A stretch of DNA of 64,000 nt from Cephalotrichum gorgonifer (taxonomy: Eukaryota > Ascomycota > Sordariomycetes > Microascales > Microascaceae), in contig ONZQ02000004.1 of the NCBI GenBank assembly GCA_900312665.1, positions 1,122,244 through 1,186,243 on the forward strand, given 5' to 3'. Position 1 is the stretch's first letter; each line of letters opens with the position of its first letter. The notes under the pieces are model-generated. The model did no database searches, had not been told where the DNA came from, and worked only from the letters and a program-made list of their open reading frames with translations. Shown piece by piece: positions 1 through 12,163 of this stretch. Made by a program: the position numbers and the translations under genes.

Positions 1-52
1 ATCAGTCTACAGAGTGCTAGAAGATCCGGCAGTTTATCCCGGCCGGGAAAAA

Positions 53-72
53 NNNNNNNNNNNNNNNNNNNN
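53..72. other. assembly gap (20 N)
   Basis: Twenty N bases, followed on the right by a run of G. It falls where the exchanger gene on the minus strand should continue, probably inside an intron, and hides that gene's 3' part. A homopolymer is the likely cause of the break. Confidence 0.99.
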
Positions 73-87
73 GGGGGGGGGTAGAAC

Positions 88-2775
88 TCACAAGGCCATC
101 ACCGGAGAGCCTAGCCGAGCGATGGTGTAATTAGAGACCCAATCACCCACGCTGTTACCCGCGGCGAATATCGTCAGTCCGAGGATCGCCTCAGATATGC
201 TCCAAATAATCCCTATGGCCTTCAGCGCCCCGACAACCTCTCCCGCGATGGCGGCGATCCAGGCGACGCTAACGAGGAAACCGGGGAAGCAGAGGAGGCT
301 GTGGAACCTCGGCCTCTCGCCCTGCTTAGTCGTCAGGAGGACCGCGAGGAACAGCGCGCCCGACACCACCATCGACCACCTGACGGCGCCTAGGGTAACG
401 TCCCCGGGTTGCTCTAGCAGCAGTGACGTTATGATGAAGGTGGCGAACGGCGGGCCGGCAATGACTTGTAGTAACACCTGCCACTTGTTCCACCCCATAA
501 GTTCGTCGCTGTCGGAGCTCGTGTCGTCTTCTAGCCCGTGCTCCAGGTCGGCCCCGACGAGCCCCTCGGGAGCAGCACCTCGGACCACCTTCGGAATCGA
601 CGAGGCACGAGTGAGGCGCATCGGCAGGTCCCCTGCGCTCATAGGGGACAGCGGTGTAATGGTCCCCCGCGTGGACGCCCTCGCTGACGAGCCACGCGAG
701 CTGGCTTGTCTGTGCCTGCGGAACTCGTCCCACTCAGTATCGGCCAAGAGACGAGCCGCCTCAATCCCGGCGTTCAACCTCGTGGCCTCGGATTCCTCAT
801 CCGGGTCCGGGCCTCTGGTATCGACAACCGGGAGCGTGATTGATAGCAGGAACATGCTCGGCACCGACAACGCGCTCAGGAATGCATCCGCCGCGCCCTT
901 CTCAGACCAGTTCTGGAGCGTAGGGAAGAGCGTGGCTACGATGGCCTCTGGAGCAGGTAGGATCGAGTATGGCCACCACCGCCAATTAGCTTTCCACTGA
1001 TCGTAGTCCTCGTCCTCGATCTCGTCGACGTTGAAGTTGTTCCTATTGTTGTTAATGATGTTGGCCGCGGCAGATAGTAGGGGGAGCTGGAGTGGTGGCG
1101 CTCCACCAGCTTCCGAGGTCGGTGTCATGGGGCGAGGAGAGTCGGTAAAGCCCGGGAAGGGAGAAAGGGCTTCCGAGCGCTCACTAGACGTGCTTTGCCG
1201 GCGAGGTATCTCGAGCGACCGTGGGCCGGTATTGGTCCGCCTGGTCGGGCGATCCGGCCACGGAGGGGCTTGGCCAGGAGGCGGCACCGCAAGGTTCCCA
1301 TCCAGCTGAAACGACTTTTTGGACAGGGAGCGGCTACCCGGGCGGCGATCTGGTGTTGACTGCCCGGAGGTGGTTGAGCCTTCGACAAATGTCGCATCTG
1401 GATCGGTGGGAAGCACGACCCCGTGCCGGATGATAGGCGCGGTGGTATTGCCTGCATGGGAGATTGCCCTATCCCGAGCCGGATGCGGGATCTCGTCGTC
1501 GACCGCCAGGATTGGGCTCATGGCGCCACCATGGCGGCGCCTAGTAAACTGGGCTACGTTCTGTGTAGAGTGACGACGGGCATGGCCGGGCGGGCGTGCT
1601 GGATGTTCCTCAAACTGGCCTTCGCGCCTGAAGCGCTCCAGCGCGGAGTTGAGTTCCAGCGCGCCAACCAGACTCGGCCGTGTCAGGTTCCCCGTATTCC
1701 TACGGCTGCCGGGCGGCCGCCGGACTCGCATGCTGTTGGCGATCTCTGCACCAATACGTTTGCTGTGCTCTTGCTCGCTTTCCACGTCTTGTCCTGCCCC
1801 TTCGATCTCAATGCGGGGCATGGGTTCTGTAGATGGTTCTTCTCCAGGTGTAGTAATATCGATGGCTGGGGGAGCCCCCGGAGGCTGAGTAGGTGCGGAT
1901 TCCCGTTGGTCCTGGTATCTCTCCTCTCCCCTGACCCTCAGCGCCGCCTCGACGGCCCTGGCCCTCTCTTCCGCGTCGGCGAGGCGCCTCGCCTTGCTGG
2001 TCAAGTAGAAGTGCGACCCGCTGACGACTACGACATAGCTGGCGTAGTACACAATCATGAACACACACTCGTAGAAGCGTAGAGTCCCGTCGAGTAGGAA
2101 CCCCAGTGTAAACAGTACGGCGGCGACGAAGAAAATTAGATCCCTCACGAAGCTCTGCTTGTCGACCTTGAACTCCCGGGTCATGGCAATGGACCCCGCG
2201 ACGATGGCCGTGATGAAGGAAGCGGCGCCGATGAGCTCGCCGACGGCCAGGGCGGCGCTGTTTGACCGCATCGACATGACGGTACTGAAGAGATCGGGTG
2301 ATCCATTCCCAAGAGCCAGGAAGGTGACGCCTGTGAGGTTCTCGGGCATGCTTAGGACGCTCGCGATAGTCTGGAGGTTGGGCGTGAAGAAGTCGCTCGC
2401 CGCGATGCCGATAGTCGAGAAGAGCAGGCCCAGCCACAGGACGAGGAGGGTGATTCCAGCTATGCGGGCATAGCCAAAGGTGCAGTAGTAAATGTTGAGG
2501 TAAGGGATCAGGCCGGGCTGCTCATCGTGGCAATTGGCCCTGACAAAAGCGCACACGTCCTCGGCGTGATGGACGTCCTGGCAGCGCGCGGGCTCGGATC
2601 TTGGGCGTAAGAGAAGGGCATTGGCGTTGGCATTGCTCTTGACCGAGGCACCGAGGGCCACGTCCCGGAGATACGAAGTCGCGATCAGTAAAGTAACAAG
2701 GGTGACGGCGGTAAAGAACGGCCGCGGTCTGAATAAGGTCCGGGCGTTGGCCGCGGGGAAGATCGCGCGAGACAT
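88..2775 (-). CDS. sodium/calcium exchanger family protein, 3' truncated
   Basis: Membrane cation/Ca2+ exchanger of the NCX superfamily, closest in layout to the fungal relatives of yeast YDL206W and mitochondrial NCLX. The ORF gives 895 residues. An N-terminal hydrophobic segment lies at about 20-35. The first alpha repeat carries GNGSPD at about 156-161, followed by several membrane spans to about 260. A long hydrophilic loop (about 260-610, rich in R, S, P and E) precedes the second membrane half. The second alpha repeat carries AAGNSVGDW about 25 residues from the end of the ORF. The family normally continues for another 100 or so residues. Here the frame stops at TGA right after PVMAL, but that TGA lies in a 5' splice site (GTGAGT, about 87-82 on the minus strand), so an intron starts there and the last exon lies beyond the gap or the window. 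Substrate and membrane are inferred from family only. Confidence 0.85.
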   Translation of the reverse strand: MSRAIFPAANARTLFRPRPFFTAVTLVTLLIATSYLRDVALGASVKSNANANALLLRPRSEPARCQDVHHAEDVCAFVRANCHDEQPGLIPYLNIYYCTFGYARIAGITLLVLWLGLLFSTIGIAASDFFTPNLQTIASVLSMPENLTGVTFLALGNGSPDLFSTVMSMRSNSAALAVGELIGAASFITAIVAGSIAMTREFKVDKQSFVRDLIFFVAAVLFTLGFLLDGTLRFYECVFMIVYYASYVVVVSGSHFYLTSKARRLADAEERARAVEAALRVRGEERYQDQRESAPTQPPGAPPAIDITTPGEEPSTEPMPRIEIEGAGQDVESEQEHSKRIGAEIANSMRVRRPPGSRRNTGNLTRPSLVGALELNSALERFRREGQFEEHPARPPGHARRHSTQNVAQFTRRRHGGAMSPILAVDDEIPHPARDRAISHAGNTTAPIIRHGVVLPTDPDATFVEGSTTSGQSTPDRRPGSRSLSKKSFQLDGNLAVPPPGQAPPWPDRPTRRTNTGPRSLEIPRRQSTSSERSEALSPFPGFTDSPRPMTPTSEAGGAPPLQLPLLSAAANIINNNRNNFNVDEIEDEDYDQWKANWRWWPYSILPAPEAIVATLFPTLQNWSEKGAADAFLSALSVPSMFLLSITLPVVDTRGPDPDEESEATRLNAGIEAARLLADTEWDEFRRHRQASSRGSSARASTRGTITPLSPMSAGDLPMRLTRASSIPKVVRGAAPEGLVGADLEHGLEDDTSSDSDELMGWNKWQVLLQVIAGPPFATFIITSLLLEQPGDVTLGAVRWSMVVSGALFLAVLLTTKQGERPRFHSLLCFPGFLVSVAWIAAIAGEVVGALKAIGIIWSISEAILGLTIFAAGNSVGDWVSNYTIARLGSPVMAL

Positions 2776-3394
2776 CGTGATCTTTGGCGTGTAATAGTAT
2801 AGTACGTATTAGAGCGCGCCATACAGTTCCATCGTTGGTCGTTTATAGGCGTGATTGAGAGTCAAAAAGACTCTCTTCCGCCAGAATATCGAATTCAAGA
2901 TGAGGTCGCAAGGGGGGGAGGGAGGAAGAAAAACGGCTGGGGCCTGTAGCGGGGCGACCAGGTGAAACCACACACAATGCAGTCGGCGGCGGCCGATGAC
3001 GATATCTACCTGGGGGACTGTTGTCAATGGACCGATATTCTTGGCCCGAAGGAGCAGAGTGTCGCGCGGGCCGTGGGGCGCAGCAGGTGGAGCCAGCATA
3101 TAAGGTCACTAGTACTTTATACAGCATATGATTCGTCCAAGTTACATAAGTACTGTAAACATAGACCCTTGGACCCCGCCTATTGGCGCTACCATCTTTA
3201 AGTTTGGGTGGGCGGAGGTCCTGCCACTCAAGCTTATCTCCACGTGCCGATAAACCTGCACCCAATCGATTTATTTGTTTACATGGCGGAGGAGCTATTA
3301 TGAGTACTCCGAATATGCGGCCATCTCGGACGCGACAGGGCAACACCAAGACGCACATATCCCGCCTCCACGATCCACTTCAAAACCGCCCAAA
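2776..3394. promoter_or_regulatory. divergent promoter region, exchanger / condensin
   Basis: About 620 bp separate the start codons of two divergent genes and must hold both promoters and 5' UTRs. No ORF here looks coding. Recognisable short motifs are forkhead-type GTAAACA at 3155-3161, an E-box CACGTG at 3241-3246, CCAAT at 3262-3266 and a forkhead-type TTGTTTAC at 3275-3282. Confidence 0.6.
3155..3282. promoter_or_regulatory. candidate forkhead sites upstream of condensin gene
   Basis: GTAAACA at 3155-3161 and TTGTTTAC (the same core on the other strand) at 3275-3282 lie 110-240 bp upstream of the condensin start codon. In yeasts, forkhead factors bind this core in G2/M genes. A seven-base core can occur by chance, so this is only a candidate. 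Confidence 0.3.
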
Positions 3395-6238
3395 ATGCCC
3401 CGAGTAGCTCAGGGTCCACGTCCAGCGGCTTCCAGAGTTGCGTCCGGGTCTATAGCTGTCGGATCCCCCTACAAGCAGTCCCCCATAAAGTACGTCAAAA
3501 TATCGCAAACCCCCTCCCTAGCAACGGCGTCGCGACGCCTCGGGAAACTCTAGCAAAACCAAAAACTAAACTCTCAACGTCAGGATACCCCTCAATGACG
3601 ATGCCGGGGAGAAGGCGCGGCGACTACATTCGCGACAGGCCCTCCAGGAAGCCCAGATCAACCAGCTAAAGCTCGCGGCGACCCCGAGGAAAGGCTCAGC
3701 GAGGATGGCAACCGACTCGCCAAGTTCGAATCCGCAAACCCCCCGTCGCCGTGGCACCGGCCGGGGGCTCAACGACGACGACGACGACGACGTCATGGTA
3801 AGCGGGAGCGCGGTGACGCCTATGAAGCGTGTGCCCCTCCTCGCCAACTTCGAGGAGTGGATGAAGATGGCGACGGACAACAAGATCAACGCCAACAACT
3901 CGTGGAACTTTGCGCTCATTGACTACTTCCACGACATGTCGCTCCTGAAGGAGGGCGACGGCGTCAACTTCCAGAAGGCCAGCTGCACGCTCGACGGCTG
4001 TGTCAAGATCTACACGAGCAGAGTCGACAGCGTAGCGACGGAGACGGGGAAGCTGCTCAGCGGCCTCGCCGACAGCAACAGCAAGAAGAAGGGCCGCGAC
4101 GGCGACGAGGAGGGCGACGAGAGCGAGGAGGAGGTGGACGAGGATGGGGTTGTTAGGACAAAGCCCAAGAAGAAGGTAAGGGCGGTTAATACCACTAGTC
4201 TTTGTTTTGGTTTTCTTACTACAGTAGCTAATGAATCCGACAGACACGCTCATCGGAGGCGACGCTAGCGCCTTCATTCAACTCGCTGCAGCTCAAGAAG
4301 TTCGAACTGGAATTCGCGGTAGACCCCCTTTTCAAGAAGGCCTCGGCCGACTTCGACGAGGGTGGCGCCAAGGGCTTACTTCTCAACCACCTGATGATCG
4401 ACTCTCAAGGCCGCATCGTATTTGACAGTAGCGACGATGCCGGGGATATATCCACTCGCAAGCAGAGGAGGGATGCCGAGGAGGCTGCCGAGCAGGAAGA
4501 CGACGACGATGAAACGGTGGTCGGCGAGCAGTCCGCCCTGCACGACTCTGTACAGCCAGAAGAGGAAGAGGAAGAACAAGACGTCGAGATCGACCTCGCC
4601 AGTCTCGCGGCTCGGTTCGTCCCCGACCTTAGCCGCCTCGACGACCTGGACGTCTGCCCCTCACTCAAGAACTTCGAGCTCGGCGACCCGTCGGGATCCC
4701 TCGACATCCCGTTCCTCAAGGCCCCGGAAGACGGACGGCAAGACCAGGATAAGCACACGGGGACTTTCGGGGACCACTCCGGGATGCTAATCGATGACGA
4801 CCCTGTCGGCTTCGACGACGATGACCTCAACTTCGGAGGCTTCGACATTGGCGGCGACGTCGGCTTCGGCGAAGGCGGCCAGGCGTGGGCGCGAGAGGCC
4901 GCGCTAGAGCCGCAGATGCGTGTCTTCGACTCTGCGCGCGCAGTAGACGGCGGCGAGGGGGGCGACGGCATCGAGATGCTCGACCAGGACGGCGACGACT
5001 ACGTCGTCACCATGAACCACGCGCAGAAGGAGAGGACGCACGAGGACATCCTCGGCTACTTCGACCAGGCCCTCCAGAAGAACTGGTCCAGCGCGGAGCA
5101 CTGGCGCATCCGCAAGATCAAGGACGTCGGCAAGCCGGCGGACGCGAAGCGGACGCGCAAGGAGAAGGAGCCCTTCGAGATCGACTTCTCGTCGCCGCTG
5201 GACCCGGCCCTCGCGGACGTCATCTACACGCAGGCGGCGAGCAACACGGCGGTGTGCCTCCCCAAGAAGGACTGGAAGTCCAAGACCCGGAACCTTCTTC
5301 CCGACGACAAGCACTTCAGCTCAAAGGAGCTCCTCAGCCTCTTCCTCAAGCCCAAGGCCCGCATGGGTCGGCGCCGCGTCCTCGGCAGGGCCGGCGGCGG
5401 CGGCGGCATCTTCGGCTCGGGACCGCAGCCGGAGCAGGAGGTGCCCGAGGGCGAGATGGACGAGGCCTTCTGGGCGCAGAGGAAGGAGCCGCTACAGGGC
5501 GGCGGCGGCGAGACGACGGCGATGCCGCAGGGCGACTACGACGCCGACTTCTTCCAGGACGACGCGCTCCCCTTCGCGGGCGGCATGGACGATGACGACG
5601 ACGATCTCGAGTTTGCCGACGCGAGAGAGCACTTCTCCCCCGGCGCGGACCTGGCTCCCGGGATGACGGAGGGCGTGGGCATGACGGCCGTCTTCGGCGG
5701 CGAGACGATGGGGCCCATGGCCGGTCCGTTCGGCACCACGCTCGTGACGGCGACGAGGAGGGTGAGGCCTGAGTACGTGCAGTACGCGCGCGTGGCGAAG
5801 AAGGTCGACGTGCGGCGGCTGAAGGAGGAGTTGTGGAAGGGCATGCCCTTTGATTCTCTAAGCAAGGTAAGTCCCCCCTCTCTATTACCCAATGTCGGAG
5901 ATGGAGAGAAGACAAAAGAGTAAGGGGGGGAAAAGATAGGCAAGCTAACGTTTCTGCGCATCTAGGACCCCGACTCCTCCCGCCTACCAACACCACCGCC
6001 CACCACCGCCGCCGAGCTCCGCAGCGCAGAGGAGGACCCCACGCTCAAGTTCACCGAAGTGATGAACGGCTTGCAGAGCGTGTACCCCAAGCAGGCCATG
6101 GACGACATCTCGACGAGCTTCTGCTTCATCTGCCTCCTGCACCTCGCCAACGAGAAGGGTCTGGTGATCGAGGAGCAGCCGGACCTGACGGAGTTGACGA
6201 TCAGGAGGGACTTTACGGCGGAGCTTACGGGGGAATGA
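3395..6238 (+). CDS. brn1: condensin complex subunit 2 (kleisin, Barren/CAP-H/Brn1)
   Basis: Kleisin subunit of condensin, which bridges the Smc2-Smc4 heads and compacts mitotic chromosomes. Four exons are predicted: 3395-3489, 3584-4175, 4244-5866 and 5966-6238. All phases agree and give 860 residues, normal for the family. The conserved N-terminal SMC-binding region lies at about 110-190 and includes NFALIDYFHDMSLL and DGCVKIYTSRVDSV. It is followed by an acidic linker, the conserved FNSLQLKKFELEFAVDPLF block after intron 2, more acidic low-complexity segments, and a C-terminal winged-helix part (KVDVRRLKEELWKG, then FICLLHLANEKGL in the last exon). The start ATG at 3395 opens MPRVAQGPRP, and splicing joins it to KIPLNDDAGEKARRLHSRQ. 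A run of Asp codons (GAC repeat near 3774-3794) is a small coding microsatellite. Two possible forkhead sites lie upstream. Confidence 0.95.
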
Positions 6239-6963
6239 AGGCATATTTCTTTCCCTCTCTACTCTTTGTTTACGACGACCCACGCGGGATAGCGGGATGG
6301 TGGATGGGTGGGAGGTTAAATCATGTTGTATTGTTTTGGGTTCATGTTAATCATGGTTGGGGGGTTCTCAGTCGAGGGTGAATCTGGCGAAGGGGGAATA
6401 AAGCAGCAGCATATGATTTTTTTTTTTTGCGAAGCAAAGCTCATACCGGTGGCCAATCGACAGTTTCTTCTTCCTCTCCGTGCGCACATTGTGCTGTATT
6501 TCCTTCCCTCTCTCCTCCTCTTCCATTTCTTAGTGTTTCCATCTTGAAGTCCTTCTCTGTGGAACGCATGACTGGCTTTTTCTTCCCCTTTCAGTCTAGC
6601 CAAAGAGATCCCGTGTCCCCACTCCCCCCTTCGGGTGGACCGAACCACGACAGGTCAATCCCCATCCGAAGCATTCTTGCCACCCCCTTTCTTAGACACC
6701 TCCATCTTCGTCTACGGTCTCATCCCAATAATTGAGCGACACCCCCAAATATCATCCCAGACCCGTTGTCATCACCAACCATATGCCAGGAGTGAGCGAC
6801 CCTGAGGCAAAAGGCGCAAGTTCTTGTCCTGGGTTGCCTCGCACTGCTAGGGAGCATGGACTAGATTGGAACAGAAGTATCCCTCTGCCTTCTCTAGTAC
6901 TCTCCTACACCAATGCGGACAACGCCAGACTCCGGCCCAGTCTTGTTTGCTCTCACAGGATGT
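6239..6963. other. convergent 3' intergenic region
   Basis: About 725 bp between the stop codons of two converging genes, presumably 3' UTRs. It is T-rich on the plus strand (T run at about 6418-6428). I see no further gene. Confidence 0.7.
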
Positions 6964-8434
6964 CTAGCCTCCAACATATTCAGGAGACGTGGAGAATCGC
7001 CCGCCGGCAATGCTGTCATCGAATATATCTGATAAAGATGGCAATTTCTGATGCCCGTACAGTCCACTCTGCGTGGCAGTAGGCATGTCCATTGATCTTT
7101 CGCAGGGAGACCCAGATACCTCCGAGGGATGGGTCGACCGTGCTTGGTACCCGCTCGGGATGTATAGGCTCGCTATACATTCGGACTCCGATGGTTTTCG
7201 TCGTTTTGGAGAGACCGGCTCTGCTTCTTGATATGGACCGTTCCTTTTCATTCCATCGCTCCCATCGACACTACAGCTGCTCGTGCTGCCACGGTGGCTT
7301 CCACCAGCTGCTGATGAGGAGCTTTTTGAAGTATCTGGTAGGCGTGAGAGCAGTGTTAGCTGTTGTCCAGGGCAAGGCAAGCACGTCATGCACATCTAAA
7401 AGACAACAAACACTCCACGCCACACGCCTATCTGTAGATAGGACCGCGCATACTTACCTTTCCCCCGAAGCTGTTGCTGCTTCTTGAAATCTTGCAGGTA
7501 TTGGGAGTACTGTTCGTACTCTGCCGTTTTCTTGTATTCGGCCAGTTCGCGGCGGTACTGGTCCTTTGCCCTCTGGGCCCTGCGCTCGAACTTCTCCCTC
7601 TCCTCTTGGGAGATGTGCTGCCAGTTTTCGCCAACAATCTTTGCGATCTCCGTGAATGAGAGGGATTGGCCCTTAAGTTCCTCCCGCGTACCTGGAATGC
7701 AATCGTCAGAACCTAGAGGGGGTTGGTACCACGAAGTCATCCCTACTCGCAGCAGGAAGCAGGGCGCAACTTACTGTTGGAGAACAAAACATACGCAGAC
7801 GGCGGTCTTTCTGGGGCGTGTGGGTCGGGCTGATAGGCTCGAAAGGAGGCGCGTCAGTCATGAGCTACGTCCGTGCAAAGACATATGTTGAAACCACACA
7901 CCTTTGGATGTCTGCGGTACTTCCGTTTCGTTACAGCTATTACAGCTACCTCCTTCCCCGGAACCCCCTCGTTATATTTCGGGAGCTGACATGAATCTAG
8001 TTTCGAATAATGGGCGTCGCTATGATTTGCGGCCGGGAGAGCGGCGTTTGGGGGGGCTCCACGGGCGATCCTGATCTGTCTCTGGAGTTTCTAGTAAGCC
8101 ATCGCCGTTAGCAAACTCTCCTCTCAACTTCCATCTTCCGCGTCGGAATCATATCGTGCTCGCCTCAGAACATGGGTAGCACGCGGCAACTTACACGACG
8201 GTGGCCCAACTTGACGCCCAATGCTTCACTATAAACACACAGAGGACCGTCAGCAGTCCGGCCTCAGACTATGCCAGAAGCCTGTCCTGAACCCAAGGGA
8301 TGAGGCTGAACATACAGGTCCGTTTCGGTTATGTCTAGAACGGTATCCCATGTATCAAATCCCTGGTCTAGGAAAACTTCTAGGTACTGAGACAGACCCA
8401 GGTCATCGAAGACGTCGCGAAGGCTCTGCTCCAT
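6964..8434 (-). CDS. SAM-domain and HMG-box DNA-binding protein
   Basis: Probable chromatin or transcription protein that bends DNA through one HMG box. Six exons are predicted on the minus strand: 8316-8434, 8195-8228, 7902-8090, 7775-7829, 7458-7691 and 6964-7334. All are in phase and give 333 residues. A sterile alpha motif domain opens the protein (MEQSLRDVFDDLGLSQYLEV to GVKLGHRRKLQ, about 1-55). A basic stretch TKRKYRRHPK leads into the HMG box (APERPPSAYVLFSN, then LSFTEIAKIVGENWQHIS and RELAEYKKTAEY, about 120-200). The tail is Ser-rich with a basic SPKRRKPSES motif that could be a nuclear signal. The order SAM then HMG is a known architecture in filamentous fungi. The ATG at 8434 was chosen because upstream in-frame codons offer no ATG. 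The junction SN-STREELKG differs slightly from the usual SNKxREELKG, so that acceptor could be shifted. Target genes are unknown. Confidence 0.85.
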
Positions 8435-11400
8435 CCTGGCGACGAAGTTATCCCCGCGGCTAGAGATTCGAACGGACGATACGTTCAATCGAGAATCTGA
8501 CCCAAGCTGGAGGGAGAGCCGACTGTATCCTTGAGGTAGTCGGCGATGCTGAAGTGAAACACTTCATTAGTAACGGATCCAGAAGATGCCGTCGGCTCGT
8601 CGTCTTCCTCGTCTCGATGATAGTATCCGTTCGGCTCAACTGGAAGAGGAATGTGGGTGGCGACCTGAGGACATATACAGTATGAAAGGACTCGAAAGAG
8701 ATTCTGGAAGAATATAGTATTACCACAGGTAGCAGTTCTCGCTTTCTGGCCAGTAAGGTAGTCTCCGGGTATCCTCTCTGGTATAGGATGGTTGGCGTAC
8801 GCTGGCCGATGTCTGACGATAATATAGGGCTAACTAAAAATACAGGGAACTTAAAACGCTCGCCGGGTGAACGTGACCTGAATGGGCTTCTATAAGCGAA
8901 TGGTCTGGGCCCCGGGCGGCTCCCGAAAGGACCCATGCAGATGCAGGCTTAGGCGATAGTAGGCACACCCTGGGGGGCGGGGGGGATGGCGTCAGGGCGG
9001 AGTATCTGTTGAATCAGGAGCTGGCTGCAGACGCAGACGGTTAAGTGGACATGCAGGGATGGATGGGGACCGGGGGAAGGGGATCATGCATGCAGGATAC
9101 TTGAAAAGGGGGCTCACATCGTCATGAAATCGAAAAGTGGGATGGGACAAAGATCGGGACTATGGTATCAGGTGTGGGGGGAATGGATCTTCGTGACGAA
9201 TGCCATTCCGGGTTTTCTGATGACAATCGCAAGTCAAGCCACACGGAGATGGAGACACTAGGAGGATCGAGGCGTGGCAAAGGCAAAGGGAAACGGACCT
9301 AGAGGTACGAGTATGCCGAAGCCAAGGGCGGGAATGTGGTAGGTACAATAGGGGAAAGCCCCCTACCGTAGGTGGACTTGTATACTCGTCGGCATTGAGT
9401 CCTGCTCTGCTCCTCGGGGCCAAGTGAGATTAGTTGTTCCCTGGCTAAACCTATTTGAATTACAGGTATTGTGGTAGATGTTGGACTGTTGTTCCCCAAA
9501 CATGAGGTTGCGGATCTAATGGATCGGTGACGTGCTGTTACATCAAATGGTATGTGGGTGAAGGTAAGAGAGTGGGTATTCTGCCCCGATGAAGAGGAAG
9601 AGGGAAGAAAGAGTGGGCTAGGGCTGGCAAGGCAAAACATTGGAAGCGATCGACGACTCGTTCAGGTACAAGCTATAGCTTGTATTGGACCCGCCGGAAG
9701 TTCCGCCCTGTACAGCAGTAATACTGGCAGATGCCGGATTGTACTTCCCCGTTCGAGAGCAGGTCCCTGCCTCCTCCTCGGACGCGCCTTCCATCTGCCG
9801 ACTTTCATACCGGGGCTAACACTACGCCAGATCCTGGTGGTGTGACTTGGATGGAAGGTACGGAAGGAAGGGGTCGAGATATTGCGAAGGAAGGTAAGAG
9901 CACAGGGGTGGTCTCGCCTGTGCAGACGACTACGATAGTCAATATACGCAACAAGGTCTCGCTCTAGTTTAGGGTGTGAGCTAGAGACCGGGGTAGGGGT
10001 AGGGTGTGAACTACTCGTAGCATACCGAGTTCTTTAGCGATTGCCAATGACGAGAGCTCGAGATGTTCCGGCATGGGGGTCTTCGTCGTCTTCGTTCCGG
10101 TCCGTATGAGAGGAAGTACAGTACAATCTTGGTCAGGTGAACGATCAAGTACAGAGCATTACGAGTATTACGAGTACAATGTAGCTCTTCCTTCTCAAGC
10201 CTCCAGGGGAAGGTGCTGCCGGGGGGGTCTAGGCCCTCGCCCGAGTTACAGCAAGAGACATAAATTTCGGATCCAGGCCGCTGCATTAGGCTCGCTACAA
10301 CTAGTCCGAAACTTTCCTCCGTACCCACCCTGTAATACGACATGAAGTCGCCGGAGTGGCTAGGAAAACAAAGCAGGCGCGGCACTAGCCGTTGTGGTAG
10401 TCATGACACTACATGCTTGTAGATTACCTCCATCCTTCTTATATGCGCTTGTCAGCGACGTAGATCGGATATTCCCATTCATACAAGTATGAGTATGCCA
10501 GTTCGTCTCATGTTGTATCGTCATTCCTACCGTCGTCGTTGCACGGCACAGCCCATCCAGGGCAGCAGCCCACTTATCAGTAGAGTAAGGAAGTGAGAGT
10601 TGACGTCACGGCCGGCGATGGTTTCTTGGGGGGAGCAGAATTTTGGTTGGCGGCACCTCGGTGAGTGAGAGAGCACTAATACGATCAATCAATAATAATA
10701 CCTTGCGCACCAATCCAGAAATTTTAGGCACATCCGGTCGCCCTTGGCCGTCGATCACTGCCTAGTACAGAACGCGTCAACCAAGCTTCGGCCGACTGTT
10801 CACTACGTGCCTAGAGGACAAGTGTGTGGAGGCTAGACCGGAAAATGCGAACGAAACAAAGCTCGAGTAGCCACCTCGCCCACTGGCGGGTGGGATATAT
10901 GAGTACTCGGCCTCAAGACCGGCGTAATTCATTCCACGGTCTTCAGTTCCCCTCCCTCCCAGTCATCATAGACATCTTCAGAAAGGGGGGGAAGAAACGT
11001 CACTGTCTGACCAGGAGTAGATCGCTTTGACAGAACATACTCACAGAGCCACCCCTCACATGCTTTCAAATGACGTCATTCACAAGGGGTGCTCCCCACT
11101 TGTGGCTCTGCTAGTTAATTTCTTGAAGAATCGAGCAATGAATGTACCGATGCACCACCAGCCAGCCAGCCGCCTGCCGTCGGTCTCTAGGTATGCATAG
11201 CCCAAGTAAGTGTAGTATACGGAGGACGCACCTCCCGAGGACTCCCGACTTTCCATGCGGTTCCAGTTGACATCATCGTGCATCCGCTGGGCACCGTGCC
11301 TACCATGAACTCCGCTCAAGGGCGAGCCCTCACCCGCCTTCAGTTGTGCGAGCTTATTGGGAACCGGAGAAGTGCCAATCATACGGGGGATGCGGAGACG

Positions 11401-12163
11401 AGGTGACGAGCTTGCCAAACCTTGTCTGACGCGTGCCGGCGATATCGTTAATGGACTGTGACGTCTGGGTGCGTCTCTTCGGCCCCTGCAGGACAAGGCA
11501 GCTGGTCCATCAGCTTCCCGTGATTGCGCCACAATGAACTCCCAGCGATGAGTATCGGGAAGATTAGATCCTAACACTGAAAATATCAATGGTTGTTGCC
11601 CTTTCCATCCAAACCCCCCCCCCCCCCCCCGACCCGCTGTTGGTTAACAAACCGATCGGTGCTAGTCCTAGTCGTTGCCGTAGAAATACCTACTCGTATA
11701 GGCCCTGTGTGCGCCAAAAGCATAGAGCCCGTAGGGCAGTGTGATCAAGGTTAAGCCCGAAACTTAATTAATCCTTTCTCGATTTCAAAGGGGGAAAGCT
11801 GTCTGGTTTCATGGTAGTTGGAAATAACCTTTTTTCGTAATCATAGCTAATTATTAGCGAACTATTTTTTGGGGGGATTTGGGACTCGGGATCAACCGAC
11901 TTCTTTCCCACCCCGCAAAAGATCCTTGAGGATACACACCCTAACACCAAATAACTCTCACCCTGCCAACAGAGACAGCAACCTGCCTAAGATTATTCCA
12001 GCCACCCCCTCCTTGACGTCAGATCCCAGAACGACCAACTCGCGGACCCCACAAACCACACCCAGACCCAGCCCGTTTCGGTCGTCCCCGCCGCGTCACC
12101 CCCTGAAACAAACTGGCCGTGATTTACCCTGCGTTCACTCTTAATTCTCCCTCAATATTCGTG
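8435..12163. other. 3.7-kb divergent intergenic region
   Basis: No ORF in this stretch has protein-like features. It holds the upstream regions of the SAM/HMG gene (left) and the small coiled-coil gene (right). A 17-base C run lies at 11614-11630, and TACTCGTA-type motifs occur repeatedly (for example near 9308, 10165 and 11693). The length is unusual for a fungal promoter pair and could include an unannotated transcript or long 5' UTRs. Confidence 0.55.
11614..11630. repeat. poly-C tract, 17 bases
   Basis: Seventeen consecutive C bases in intergenic DNA. The length in the assembly may not be exact. Confidence 0.9.

Noticed and set aside
1423..2082. 219-codon plus-strand ORF opposite the exchanger
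   Set aside because: Antisense to a long, clearly coding ORF with conserved alpha repeats on the other strand.
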